46,800 nt of DNA, taken from the NCBI GenBank assembly GCA_944380675.1, contig CALWIH010000006.1, positions 1 to 46,800 of the forward strand. Direction: 5' to 3'. A model generated the notes under the pieces. The model was not told the DNA's origin. It saw only the letters and a program-made list of their open reading frames with translations, and made no database searches. Below are positions 39,720 through 46,800 of this stretch, in pieces (positions within the stretch are counted from its first letter, which is position 1; each line of letters begins with the position of its first letter). The position numbers and the translations under genes are program-made. This DNA is from an uncultured Clostridia bacterium. GTDB taxonomy: Bacteria; Bacillota; Clostridia; Oscillospirales; Acutalibacteraceae.

Positions 39720-42430
39720 CAGCTGACTCCTCCTTCATCCTTCTGACCGGGAAAGCGCAGCGCAGCGCGGACGACGCCCCCTGTGGGCAGCGCGGCGGAC
39801 GCCCGCTTTCCGTTCTCCTCCTGTGTGACGCCGCCCGCCTCCAGCGTCCAGCCCGCGAAGCCGTCCGTCTCCGCCGTGAGGGAGACGGCGGCGGGCAGAA
39901 GGCCGGAGAGATCGGCGGTCAGCGTGAGCGTGCGCGCCTGCTCGTCCCAATCCGCCGCAAGCAAACGGCCCGCCTCGAGCAGGACGTGGACTCTGCCGCT
40001 CGCGCCGACGAAGTGGAACCGCCGCCCGACGCCGTCGAGCGGGACAATATGCAGGCTTCCCGCCTCCCGCGTCATCGCGCCGCCGTAGCACACGAGACCG
40101 AAGACAGGATCCTGCGCGACAATCGCCGCCGCGCCGCGCAGATAGCCGCAGAAGCCGAGATCAATCTCGCACGAATAATACCACGGCCCGCTGCAGTGCG
40201 GCTGATCGAGCCAGGTAAAGCCATACGGCAACGGCTCAAAGCCTCCCGAGGCCGCGCCGTCGTGGGCGGCGCCGGGGAACCAGCAGCCCCAGCCCGCTTC
40301 CTCCCGCCCCGCGTTGAGCAGCGCCCAGGAGCTCAGAAGGGAGCCGTACCCGAGGCGCAGCAGGGCGTATGGGTCGGGGGCGAAGCGAAGCGCGTAGTCG
40401 AGAATCGCCCAGCCGCCCATCTGCGACATATAGCTGAGCGTATACCGGTCGTTCGAGCCGCGGTAATCGCTCCCGTACCAGAAGTAGGCGGGCTCAAGCT
40501 CGCCGCGGCACGCGAGATTGCATCTGATTTGATTTTCCATGAAATGCACCGCTTTGTCAAGGGAAAGCGGCGGATCAAAGTAGGATTCCCGCTTCTCCTC
40601 CTCCGCCTCGAGAACGGCGCGGCGCGCAAGAATCTGCGTCGACTCAAAGCCCGTTGTATCAAACGGATATTCCGAGCCGAAGACGTCTGTGCACTCGAGG
40701 ACGAAATAACGCATTTTGCGGATCCAGTGCCGCCGGAGCCGCCGGAACTCGCCGTCCATACCCTCCCGCCGCAGAGCTTCGAGAATCTCCTCGATGACAA
40801 GCTCGTTGTACAGGCCCGTCTTGTACGCGGACCAGCCGTCGAGCTCGAGCGGGACGGTAAACATGGCCTCGGCCGTCCGCGCGGCGCGCGTCAGATACGT
40901 TTCGGCGCTGCGCGTCAGCGGCGCTCCGGGGACGTTGCGCGCGATACGGTAGAGCTGGTAATAGAGCAGCGCGATGTGCGGATAATCGTAAATGCGCCAG
41001 ATGTGCAGCCGTCCCTTGACGTCGGGATCGCTGCTCTCGCGGTTCTGCTTCCAGTCGGGGATGCCGTAGATGGCGTAAGGATAGTCCTCCTCCTCCGTCT
41101 GCTGCAGGCCGCCCCAGACGAAACGCTCGACGTACCGGTCGATCGCCCGGATCCCGTCCTCGTCGGGAAGCTCCGCGAGCTTTGAGGCCAGGAAGGCGGG
41201 CTTGCCGAGGCCGGGATCGTCGCAGGAGACCTCGTAGATCCGCCAGCCGCCGATCTTATCGTAGTTGTCGGGACCAAGGAGAACGCCCGTCTCGTTGTTC
41301 CACTCGGAAATCAGTCCGTCATACCATTTTTCGGGGTCACGGTGCTGGCATTTGACGAGGAAGGCGGCGCGCTTTTCCAGCATCTGCGCCGCGGGCAGCG
41401 TCGAGAAGACGGGAATCTGCAGGAAGCGATCCCCGCAGAAACGCACGCAGAGCAAAATTTCGCCGAGACGCGTCAGCCGCAGGCGCAGAAGCAGCCGCCC
41501 GCCGCACCTTTCTTCGGAGACGATCTCGGCGCCGTCCGACGGTTCGAGCCGCAGATCCTCCCACCGGCTGCGCAGCGAAAGGAGCAGCTCCTGCTCCTCG
41601 GGGACGGTGAGTCCCGGCGCCGCCTCGACGTCTACCAGACCGCGATCGGCAAAAAGCCGGCGCGCCGCGGCCCGGTCGGCGGCAAACTCGTACCGAAGAA
41701 CAAACCGCGCGGATTCTCCCGGAGCGAGACGGCGCTCCGTCCCCGGCAGGCGCAGGCGCGTCCCGCGCTTTTCCGCCTCGCGGCGGACGCCGGCGGAGAG
41801 GGCATAAGCCGTGAAGGCCGTCTCCTTCTGCTTGTTTCCGCTGCCTTCCTTCACCACGAAGGCCGGCGTCTCGTCAAAATATTCAAGCTGTGTACCGTCC
41901 TGCGGGAGAACGGCAAGAATCGGGCCTTTTCCGTCACAGCGTTCAAACAGCAGGTGCGATCCGTGGCCTGAGATAAAGTGGTGGCCGATTACCTTACTCC
42001 CCGCGTTTCCTCCCCAGCGGAAATCGGCGTTGCACGGAAAGGAAAAGCCCGCATCGAGAAGGGTAAGCGGCTCATCCCCCGCATTTTCCGCCGTCAGCTC
42101 GAAGAGCAGGGCATCGCCGGAAAGCGTCCAGCGCACCGCGGCGCGCACAGGCGTTCCCGCCGCCTGCCAGCGCGTCTCATACCGTACGGAAAGCGGTTCG
42201 CGTGAAAAATGCTCGCCCGCGGGCTCCGTGTCCGGCGCAAGGGCAAACGTTCCCTCCTCCTCCCCACGCCGCCAGGTGAGAGAAAAACGGCCGAACGCCT
42301 CCCCCGGCAGGATATATTCCGTCTCCGCCTCTCCCGGCACGGCAGCGCCCGGCCGGATCGAGAGCAAAAGGCCGCGCGATGCCTCGGCACGGAAGGCGCG
42401 GCTGCAAAGCTCATATCGCTTTTGTTCCAT
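39719..42430 (-). CDS. DUF5695-like putative glycoside hydrolase
   Basis: A 903-aa cytoplasmic protein. From memory it resembles the DUF5695 family of gut bacteria. The first 380 residues are beta-rich (YILPGEAFGRFSLTW, ENAGDEPLTLLDAGFSFP). The middle 390-790 is a helical, aromatic-rich region (WNNETGVLLGPDNYDKIGGW, RGELEPAYFWYGSDYRGSND) of the kind that forms (alpha/alpha)6 barrels. A C-terminal beta domain follows. This is the layout of glycosidases of the GH127/GH142 type, but catalytic residues are not assigned. It is coupled to the GH127 gene and follows the ABC importer, so it probably acts on the imported glycan. ATG at 42430 follows GGGAGAGGAGTATGATGA. Confidence 0.68.
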   Translation of the reverse strand: MEQKRYELCSRAFRAEASRGLLLSIRPGAAVPGEAETEYILPGEAFGRFSLTWRRGEEEGTFALAPDTEPAGEHFSREPLSVRYETRWQAAGTPVRAAVRWTLSGDALLFELTAENAGDEPLTLLDAGFSFPCNADFRWGGNAGSKVIGHHFISGHGSHLLFERCDGKGPILAVLPQDGTQLEYFDETPAFVVKEGSGNKQKETAFTAYALSAGVRREAEKRGTRLRLPGTERRLAPGESARFVLRYEFAADRAAARRLFADRGLVDVEAAPGLTVPEEQELLLSLRSRWEDLRLEPSDGAEIVSEERCGGRLLLRLRLTRLGEILLCVRFCGDRFLQIPVFSTLPAAQMLEKRAAFLVKCQHRDPEKWYDGLISEWNNETGVLLGPDNYDKIGGWRIYEVSCDDPGLGKPAFLASKLAELPDEDGIRAIDRYVERFVWGGLQQTEEEDYPYAIYGIPDWKQNRESSDPDVKGRLHIWRIYDYPHIALLYYQLYRIARNVPGAPLTRSAETYLTRAARTAEAMFTVPLELDGWSAYKTGLYNELVIEEILEALRREGMDGEFRRLRRHWIRKMRYFVLECTDVFGSEYPFDTTGFESTQILARRAVLEAEEEKRESYFDPPLSLDKAVHFMENQIRCNLACRGELEPAYFWYGSDYRGSNDRYTLSYMSQMGGWAILDYALRFAPDPYALLRLGYGSLLSSWALLNAGREEAGWGCWFPGAAHDGAASGGFEPLPYGFTWLDQPHCSGPWYYSCEIDLGFCGYLRGAAAIVAQDPVFGLVCYGGAMTREAGSLHIVPLDGVGRRFHFVGASGRVHVLLEAGRLLAADWDEQARTLTLTADLSGLLPAAVSLTAETDGFAGWTLEAGGVTQEENGKRASAALPTGGVVRAALRFPGQKDEGGVS

Positions 42431-42487
42431 TCATCATACTCCTCTCCCGAAGGAAGTTTGTGCTGCGGGCGCCTTCTGCGCACGCGG

Positions 42488-42534
42488 AAAAAAGGGGAGC
42501 CCGCACCACACGGGAAACCGGTGGCGCGGGCCCC
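42488..42534 (-). terminator. Terminator/attenuator after the binding-protein gene
   Basis: GGGGAGCCCGCACCAC (42494-42509) pairs with GTGGCGCGGGCCCC (42521-42534) with bulges; in the minus sense a TTTTTT run follows (plus 42488-42493). No promoter for the 903-aa gene is seen in the 57 nt after it, so some read-through to that gene is likely. Confidence 0.8.
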
Positions 42535-42593
42535 TCAGATCGGTGCCTTTCAAAAATGATTTGCGTTCAATGCGTTTCAGACGGTATGGCTTC

Positions 42594-44429
42594 TCAGTTT
42601 GCGGCGCCCTCAAACTTCGCCGTATTGGCGTCGAGCGTGGCCTGCTGATACGCGACAAGATCGTCGAGACCCATGGCGTGCAGATCTTCTCTCATCTGCA
42701 GGAAGAGCTGCTCGCACTCCTCCTCGGACTTGGCCATGACAATCTCTACCCAGGCGCTGGAAATGTGATCCGCGATATCCTGGTTGATGATCTTCTCCGG
42801 AGCGTCAGCCGCAAAGGAGATGGTCCACAGGGTCTGATCCCAGAGATAGGCGTCCGCGGTCTCCTGATGGAGCATCTGGATCTCCTGGCCGGGAGCAAGC
42901 TTGGACTGATCCATCTGGGTATAATCGGGAACAAGATCCCACATATTGACGGAAGCGACAGGATCCGCCCAGCCGACGGAGGGATCATCCACGCGGCTCT
43001 CAGGCGTATAGCCGGGCGCCATCATGTTGAAGTTGAAGCTGCCCATGTCGTTCTCCCAGTCGTCCCACAGGAAGGTGTTGTCGCCGTCCTTGCCGTACCA
43101 GTACCAGTCGTTGACCTTGCAGTTGCCGTCCTCGTCGATTGTCCACGGACGGCCCTCGCCCTCGGGACCCATGGAGGTGAAGGCGACGCCCATCGGGGTG
43201 ACCTCCCAGTTCCAGTAGAGCATAACCTCCTCAGGATTTTCGCACTTATCGGTGAGGATGCAGCGGGTGGTGCGGATGAAGTTGTCGGAAATCAGCGCCG
43301 GAGCCGTGTCGCCCTCCTGGAAGGTCACGCACTGGAAGCGCTTGTCGATCGTCCAGTCGTCCTCGGTGGACTGCCAGACCTGATGTCCGCCGACATAGCA
43401 ATGCCACCAGGTGCCGATATTGCCCACAACGCGCTCATTGGACATGAAGGCCAGAGCGGAATCGTAGTCCTTTGTCTGGAAGTCGGGATCGATCAGGCCG
43501 TCGCGCCAGAACTGGTTGATGTACTTCGCGACGTAGAGGCCCTCGTCCGTGTCAACCCAGTGACTGATGGTGTCGTCGTCGTTGACCTTGTAGTAGTGGG
43601 TGATGGTGCCGCCGCTGGTGTTCGTGCCGCTGCTCACGCCGTACAGGCCGAGGTAGGCAAGCGGCGTCTTGTAAAACTCCTCGCCCTTCTCGCTGAATGC
43701 GGTGATGCCGTACGTCTTTTCGCCGTTTTCATTGGTCGGGTTGAGCTCGACAAGCTTCTTGACCGTCTCATAATAGCTCTCAAAGCTGTCGTACATCGGC
43801 AGGCCGGCCTCCGTCAGCATATCGTAGCGGATGGCAAAGTCTCTGCCCATGAAATCAGTCGTATGGCCCCAGGATGCGGCGAGCTTATAGAGGTTGCCCT
43901 CGTCGTCCTTGAGCAGGTTCAGGTAGTTGCCGAAGCCGTCGATGATGTTCTGGCCGTACTTCTCAAGGTAAGGCGTCAGCTCAAGAGCGCGGCCCTGATC
44001 GATGAAGATTTCCGCCATATCGTCGGGCATACCCACGATGACGCCCGGATAATCGTTGCCGGCCAGCATCAGATTCAGTCGTTCCGTGGCGTCCTGCTTA
44101 TAGATGATGCGTTCCATCTCGATGTTGAACTCATCCTTCAGCACGGTCGCAACCTGCTCAAGGCGCTCGTCCTCTTCGGCCTGATCGAGCGTGATATCGC
44201 CCGCATAGTAGTAGGTAATCTTGATGGTCTCCTCGGGAACGTCCCAGCCGTACTTGTTGACCTCTCCGGTCAGCTTCACTTCGGCTGCGCCGCTCTCGCT
44301 GCCCCCGCTCTGGGAAGCAGGATCGCCCGCCCCTCCGACAGAGGAGGTATCCCCGCTGCTGCAGGCCGCTGCGGACAGCGCCAGCACGCCGGCCAGACAC
44401 GCCGCGAGAAGTCTTCTGCGTTTGCTCAT
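42594..44429 (-). CDS. Extracellular sugar-binding lipoprotein of an ABC importer
   Basis: A 611-aa solute-binding protein of the LplA/YtcQ type. A basic N-terminus and hydrophobic stretch end at LSAAACSS, with Cys23 as the lipid-bearing residue. A Ser/Gly linker follows. The binding domain starts with INKYGWDVPEETIKITYYYAGD-like sequence (written in the protein as VNKYGWDVPEE ...). Such proteins bind oligosaccharides or uronates at the cell surface and hand them to the two permeases upstream. Neighbouring GH127/GH120 enzymes suggest arabinose- and xylose-containing oligosaccharides. ATG follows GAAAGGAAGGATATTTT. Confidence 0.88.
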   Translation of the reverse strand: MSKRRRLLAACLAGVLALSAAACSSGDTSSVGGAGDPASQSGGSESGAAEVKLTGEVNKYGWDVPEETIKITYYYAGDITLDQAEEDERLEQVATVLKDEFNIEMERIIYKQDATERLNLMLAGNDYPGVIVGMPDDMAEIFIDQGRALELTPYLEKYGQNIIDGFGNYLNLLKDDEGNLYKLAASWGHTTDFMGRDFAIRYDMLTEAGLPMYDSFESYYETVKKLVELNPTNENGEKTYGITAFSEKGEEFYKTPLAYLGLYGVSSGTNTSGGTITHYYKVNDDDTISHWVDTDEGLYVAKYINQFWRDGLIDPDFQTKDYDSALAFMSNERVVGNIGTWWHCYVGGHQVWQSTEDDWTIDKRFQCVTFQEGDTAPALISDNFIRTTRCILTDKCENPEEVMLYWNWEVTPMGVAFTSMGPEGEGRPWTIDEDGNCKVNDWYWYGKDGDNTFLWDDWENDMGSFNFNMMAPGYTPESRVDDPSVGWADPVASVNMWDLVPDYTQMDQSKLAPGQEIQMLHQETADAYLWDQTLWTISFAADAPEKIINQDIADHISSAWVEIVMAKSEEECEQLFLQMREDLHAMGLDDLVAYQQATLDANTAKFEGAAN

Positions 44430-44521
44430 AAAATATCCTTCCTTTCTCTTTTGTGCTTTGACCGCAAATCGAAAGACAATGTATGCTGATACAGGCTATG
44501 CCGTAACCCTCCGTGAACAAA

Positions 44522-44538
44522 GGGCAAAACATTTGCCC
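44522..44538 (-). promoter_or_regulatory. Small hairpin between permease and binding-protein genes
   Basis: GGGCAAA (44522-44528) and TTTGCCC (44532-44538) form a 7-bp stem in the 143-bp gap. There is no T-run. Hairpins here commonly stabilise mRNA so the binding protein is made in excess. No promoter was recognised in the gap. Confidence 0.4.
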
Positions 44539-44572
44539 CATGTCCGCTGAGGGGAAGCCTCTGAGAAGGCCG

Positions 44573-45490
44573 TCAGCCCTTGACGGCGCCGATGGAAATG
44601 CCCTTGACAAAGTATCTCTGGAAGAACGGATAGACGCACACAATCGGAATGGTGACTATCATCGTCGTCGCGGCGCGCATGGACTGCGTCGAGATACGCG
44701 ACGCCTGACTCTTGACCGCGTCGGCGCCCACCATGGAATCCTGCATCAGTTCCTTGATTTTATCGGATTCGATGAGGATATCGCGCAGTAGCATCTGCAG
44801 CGTATCATAATTTCCGGAGGCGTTGTAGAGCATGACGTCGAACCAGGAATTCCAGTGTCCTACCGCGACCATGACGGCCAGAGCGGCAAACACGGGAATA
44901 CACAGCGGAGCGACCACCCGGAAGAAGATGGTGACCTCCTTCGCGCCGTCAATTCTTGCCGATTCCGTCACCGCGGTGGGAAGTCCCTCAATGTACGAAG
45001 CGATGATCATCATGTTGTACGCCGCAATCAGGCCGGGTACCCAGTAGACCGCGAAGGTCTCGAGCAGGCCGATTTTCTGATACCACAGATAAATGGGAAT
45101 CATGCCGCCGGACACATACATGGTGATCATGAACATTGTGCGCAGCACCCGGTGGAAGGAAAAGAACTTCACCGTCGTGATATAAGCCACAAAACCGGTG
45201 CAGACGAGCTGCGTCACCGTACCGACGACGACGCGCAGCAGCGACCAGCCGAGCTCGCTGAGAAGCCCCTTCGATTTGAGGATATAGTCATAGTTTGAGA
45301 GCGTGAAAACTCTCGGCCAGAAGTACAGGCCGCCCCGCTGGGCGTCGATGCCGTCGTTGAGCGAGATAACAAGCTGATTCCAGAAGGGATACACCATGAC
45401 AAACAGCAGAATCAGCATCAAAACGACGTTGCAGAAATCGAAAATATTGCTTGCGGCTGTTTTTTTCGCAAGCTTTGTTCTTGCGTTCAT
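44573..45490 (-). CDS. Sugar ABC transporter permease, LplC/YtcP type
   Basis: A 305-aa membrane protein with about six helices. The EAA-loop motif that contacts the ATPase is in ESARIDGAKEVTIFFRVVAP (about 187-206). N-terminal FNVVLMLILLFVMVYPFWNQLVISLND-like and C-terminal YPFFQRYFVKGISIGAVKG are hallmarks of LplC-type permeases. It pairs with the permease 13 nt upstream. ATG follows GGGGGGAGAGCGC. Confidence 0.92.
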   Translation of the reverse strand: MNARTKLAKKTAASNIFDFCNVVLMLILLFVMVYPFWNQLVISLNDGIDAQRGGLYFWPRVFTLSNYDYILKSKGLLSELGWSLLRVVVGTVTQLVCTGFVAYITTVKFFSFHRVLRTMFMITMYVSGGMIPIYLWYQKIGLLETFAVYWVPGLIAAYNMMIIASYIEGLPTAVTESARIDGAKEVTIFFRVVAPLCIPVFAALAVMVAVGHWNSWFDVMLYNASGNYDTLQMLLRDILIESDKIKELMQDSMVGADAVKSQASRISTQSMRAATTMIVTIPIVCVYPFFQRYFVKGISIGAVKG

Positions 45491-45503
45491 GCGCTCTCCC
45501 CCC

Positions 45504-46442
45504 TCAGAATATGGACATATCCATCGTTTTCTTCGCGATGCGGTTTACGAGGAAAACAAGGAACAAACCGATGACTGATTTCATCAGACCGACGGCAATC
45601 GCGAAGGAATGGCGGCCCATCTGCACGCCGTAGCGGTAAACATAGGTGTCGATGATATCCCAGTACGCTCTGGTCGTCGGCTGGCCGATAAGGAGGTTCT
45701 GCTCATAGCCGATGTTGAGAATGTTGCCGATGCCGAGAATAAACAGCAGAACAATCGTGGGCAGGATGCTCGGGATGGTAATGTGCCGGACCATTCCCCA
45801 GCGCCCGAGTCCGTCGACAGCGCCAGCCTCGTAAAGCTCCTGGTCAATGCCGGCGATTGCGGACATATACAGAATGGTATTCCAGCCAATATTCTTCCAG
45901 ATGTTCGCGACCGTGATGATCGTCCAGAAATATTCGCCCTCCGAGAGGAACAGGATCGGATCGTCGATGATCCCGAGGCCGACAAGCACCTCATTGATGA
46001 CGCCCTCGCTGCCGAGGCAGGTGGTGATAATGCTCGCCACAACGACCCAGGAAACAAAGTACGGCAGATAGGAGACCGTCTGCGTCACGCGCTTGAGCTT
46101 CGTGCTCCGCAGTTCGTCAAAAAGCAGCGCCAGAACAATCGGAGCGATAAACCCGACGGAAATGTTCAGGCCGCCGATGACAAGCGTATTGCGGATGATG
46201 TTTGCGGCATCCTTGCCTTCAAAGAAGGCGCCGAAGTTGTCGAAGCCCACAAAGCGATCCCAGGTCAGGTCACGGCCGGGAACATAATCGAAGAAAGCGT
46301 ATAAAATACCGTAAAGCGGAATTAAGAAGAAGATGAACCACCAGACAATACTCAGACCGCTCCAGAACCAGAGCTCCTTCTCTTTCTTAAACCTCTTTCG
46401 GAATTTCCCTTTCGGCGGCTGTACCTGCGGCTTTGCCTTCAC
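45504..46442 (-). CDS. Sugar ABC transporter permease, LplB/YteP type
   Basis: A 312-aa membrane protein. GTG at 46442 is chosen, as AAGGAGGA sits 7 nt upstream; an ATG close to that site is out of frame. After a basic, Pro-rich N-terminus (VQPPKGKFRKRFKK) six helices follow. The ATPase-contact motif is YEAGAVDGLGRWGMVRHITI. TVSYLPYFVSWVV and WKNIGWNTILYMSAIAGI are typical of LplB. It is the first gene of the operon. No gene for the ATPase is in the window. Confidence 0.92.
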   Translation of the reverse strand: MKAKPQVQPPKGKFRKRFKKEKELWFWSGLSIVWWFIFFLIPLYGILYAFFDYVPGRDLTWDRFVGFDNFGAFFEGKDAANIIRNTLVIGGLNISVGFIAPIVLALLFDELRSTKLKRVTQTVSYLPYFVSWVVVASIITTCLGSEGVINEVLVGLGIIDDPILFLSEGEYFWTIITVANIWKNIGWNTILYMSAIAGIDQELYEAGAVDGLGRWGMVRHITIPSILPTIVLLFILGIGNILNIGYEQNLLIGQPTTRAYWDIIDTYVYRYGVQMGRHSFAIAVGLMKSVIGLFLVFLVNRIAKKTMDMSIF

Positions 46443-46491
46443 TCTGCATTCCTCCTTGTTAATTCCGCGTGCGCAGCATTGCTTTCGGGAA

Positions 46492-46540
46492 TTTTTGTTC
46501 CTTTGCAAAATGGAACAAAAATCGAAGATGCGCATCTTCG
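46492..46540 (-). promoter_or_regulatory. Structured leader of the ABC operon
   Basis: Two perfect inverted repeats lie in the 167-nt leader. TTTTTGTTCC (46492-46501) pairs with GGAACAAAAA (46512-46521) across 10 nt. CGAAGATGCGCATCTTCG (46523-46540) is an 18-bp palindrome. A weaker one, CCGTATTTC/GAAACGG, is at 46574-46594. They may be operators or RNA stems that control the operon. They do not form a known riboswitch that I can name. Confidence 0.5.
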
Positions 46541-46615
46541 GGCGTTGGCCATGTAACAATAGACGAAAATACTCCGTATTTCAAATAGAAACGGTACATT
46601 TTTTAATACGACTAA

Positions 46616-46644
46616 ATTATATGACGAATACATGAATTTGTCAA
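46616..46644 (-). promoter_or_regulatory. Consensus sigma-A promoter of the ABC operon
   Basis: In the minus sense TTGACA (plus 46639-46644), 17 nt, TATAAT (plus 46616-46621): a perfect match in both boxes and spacing. It would start RNA near 46609. Such a strong core promoter usually needs repression, which fits the repeats in the leader. Confidence 0.9.
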
Positions 46645-46800
46645 TATGATTGCCGTAGATTTTATTTTTTTGGTTCTTTTCAAGTATTCATGGAAAAAAA
46701 GCGCAGAAAAGCATCGAATCAAGCAGTATTTTCAAACAAAATATGAACATTGTTCTGATCATTTATGACCTGCATTTTCTCGTTCCTGACGTTTTTCATC
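46645..46800. other. AT-rich intergenic stretch at the window end
   Basis: The last 156 bases are much richer in A and T than the rest of the window. No reading frame with a ribosome site, no hairpin with T-run and no RNA gene were seen. It may hold upstream promoter elements or the control region of a gene beyond the window. Confidence 0.4.

Noticed and set aside
41811-44489. An 892-codon plus-strand frame opposite the binding protein and DUF5695 genes
   Set aside because: It crosses the terminator at 42488-42534 and has no domain; the minus-strand genes carry lipoprotein and enzyme signatures.

Overview
The window is about 47 kb of GC-rich DNA (low-to-mid 60s % GC by eye) from a Gram-positive, Clostridia-type anaerobe, most likely a gut Oscillospirales/Ruminococcaceae-like bacterium. 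The grounds are strong AAGGAGG-type ribosome sites, sigma-A-like promoters, LplB/LplC-type sugar ABC genes, a GPH-type symporter, an SDR-type UxuB, many glycosidases without signal peptides, and a small protein typical of Clostridia. No rRNA, tRNA, IS element, phage gene or CRISPR array was seen.

The most remarkable region is 212-12163: twelve co-directional genes that look like a complete ubiquitin-like conjugation and signalling island. In order they encode a TPR-like protein with an acidic N-terminus, a CbxX-type AAA+ ATPase, a 98-aa beta-grasp ubiquitin-like protein, a membrane-anchored Cys/His protein (candidate E3 or adaptor), an E1 (ThiF fold with zinc knuckles), an E2 with its catalytic Cys, a JAB/JAMM protease, a transglutaminase-like protein, a PP2C phosphatase, a 534-aa protein of unknown family, a Ser/Thr kinase, and a second TPR-like protein that is a paralogue of the first and exactly as long (345 aa). 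The island ends in a strong terminator. E1, E2, JAB and a ubiquitin-like modifier together imply reversible protein tagging. The kinase/PP2C pair, AAA+ and TPR proteins suggest that tagging is tied to phospho-signalling and remodelling. A short LPPR motif recurs in the membrane protein, the E2 and the JAB protein.

12.3-26.3 kb is ordinary metabolic sequence. It holds a Gfo/Idh/MocA oxidoreductase, an AraC regulator divergent from a GH29 alpha-L-fucosidase, a 5'-truncated URO-D-family remnant, a minus-strand unit (404-aa orphan plus cupin) with an elaborate leader, an FAD oxidoreductase, adenine deaminase, a NodB-type deacetylase, a secreted and membrane-anchored acidic protein, a 58-aa conserved protein, a GHKL ATPase and a SWIM zinc-finger protein.

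26.4-34.8 kb is a glucuronate-type locus: an AraC regulator divergent from GH2 glycosidase - GPH symporter - uxaC - uxuA - SDR mannonate oxidoreductase. Three genes in a row in it carry reading-frame lesions (symporter, end of uxaC, uxuA), each explicable by a single-base change. A metallophosphoesterase follows on the minus strand.

35.6-46.4 kb (minus strand) is a plant-cell-wall oligosaccharide locus. Two LplB/LplC-type permeases and a lipoprotein binding protein, driven by a perfect TTGACA-17-TATAAT promoter, are followed by a 903-aa DUF5695-like protein and a GH127 beta-L-arabinofuranosidase. A GH120 beta-xylosidase-like enzyme follows under its own promoter. No ABC ATPase is encoded, so the importer presumably borrows a shared one. 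The last 350 bp are AT-rich and non-coding as far as can be seen.
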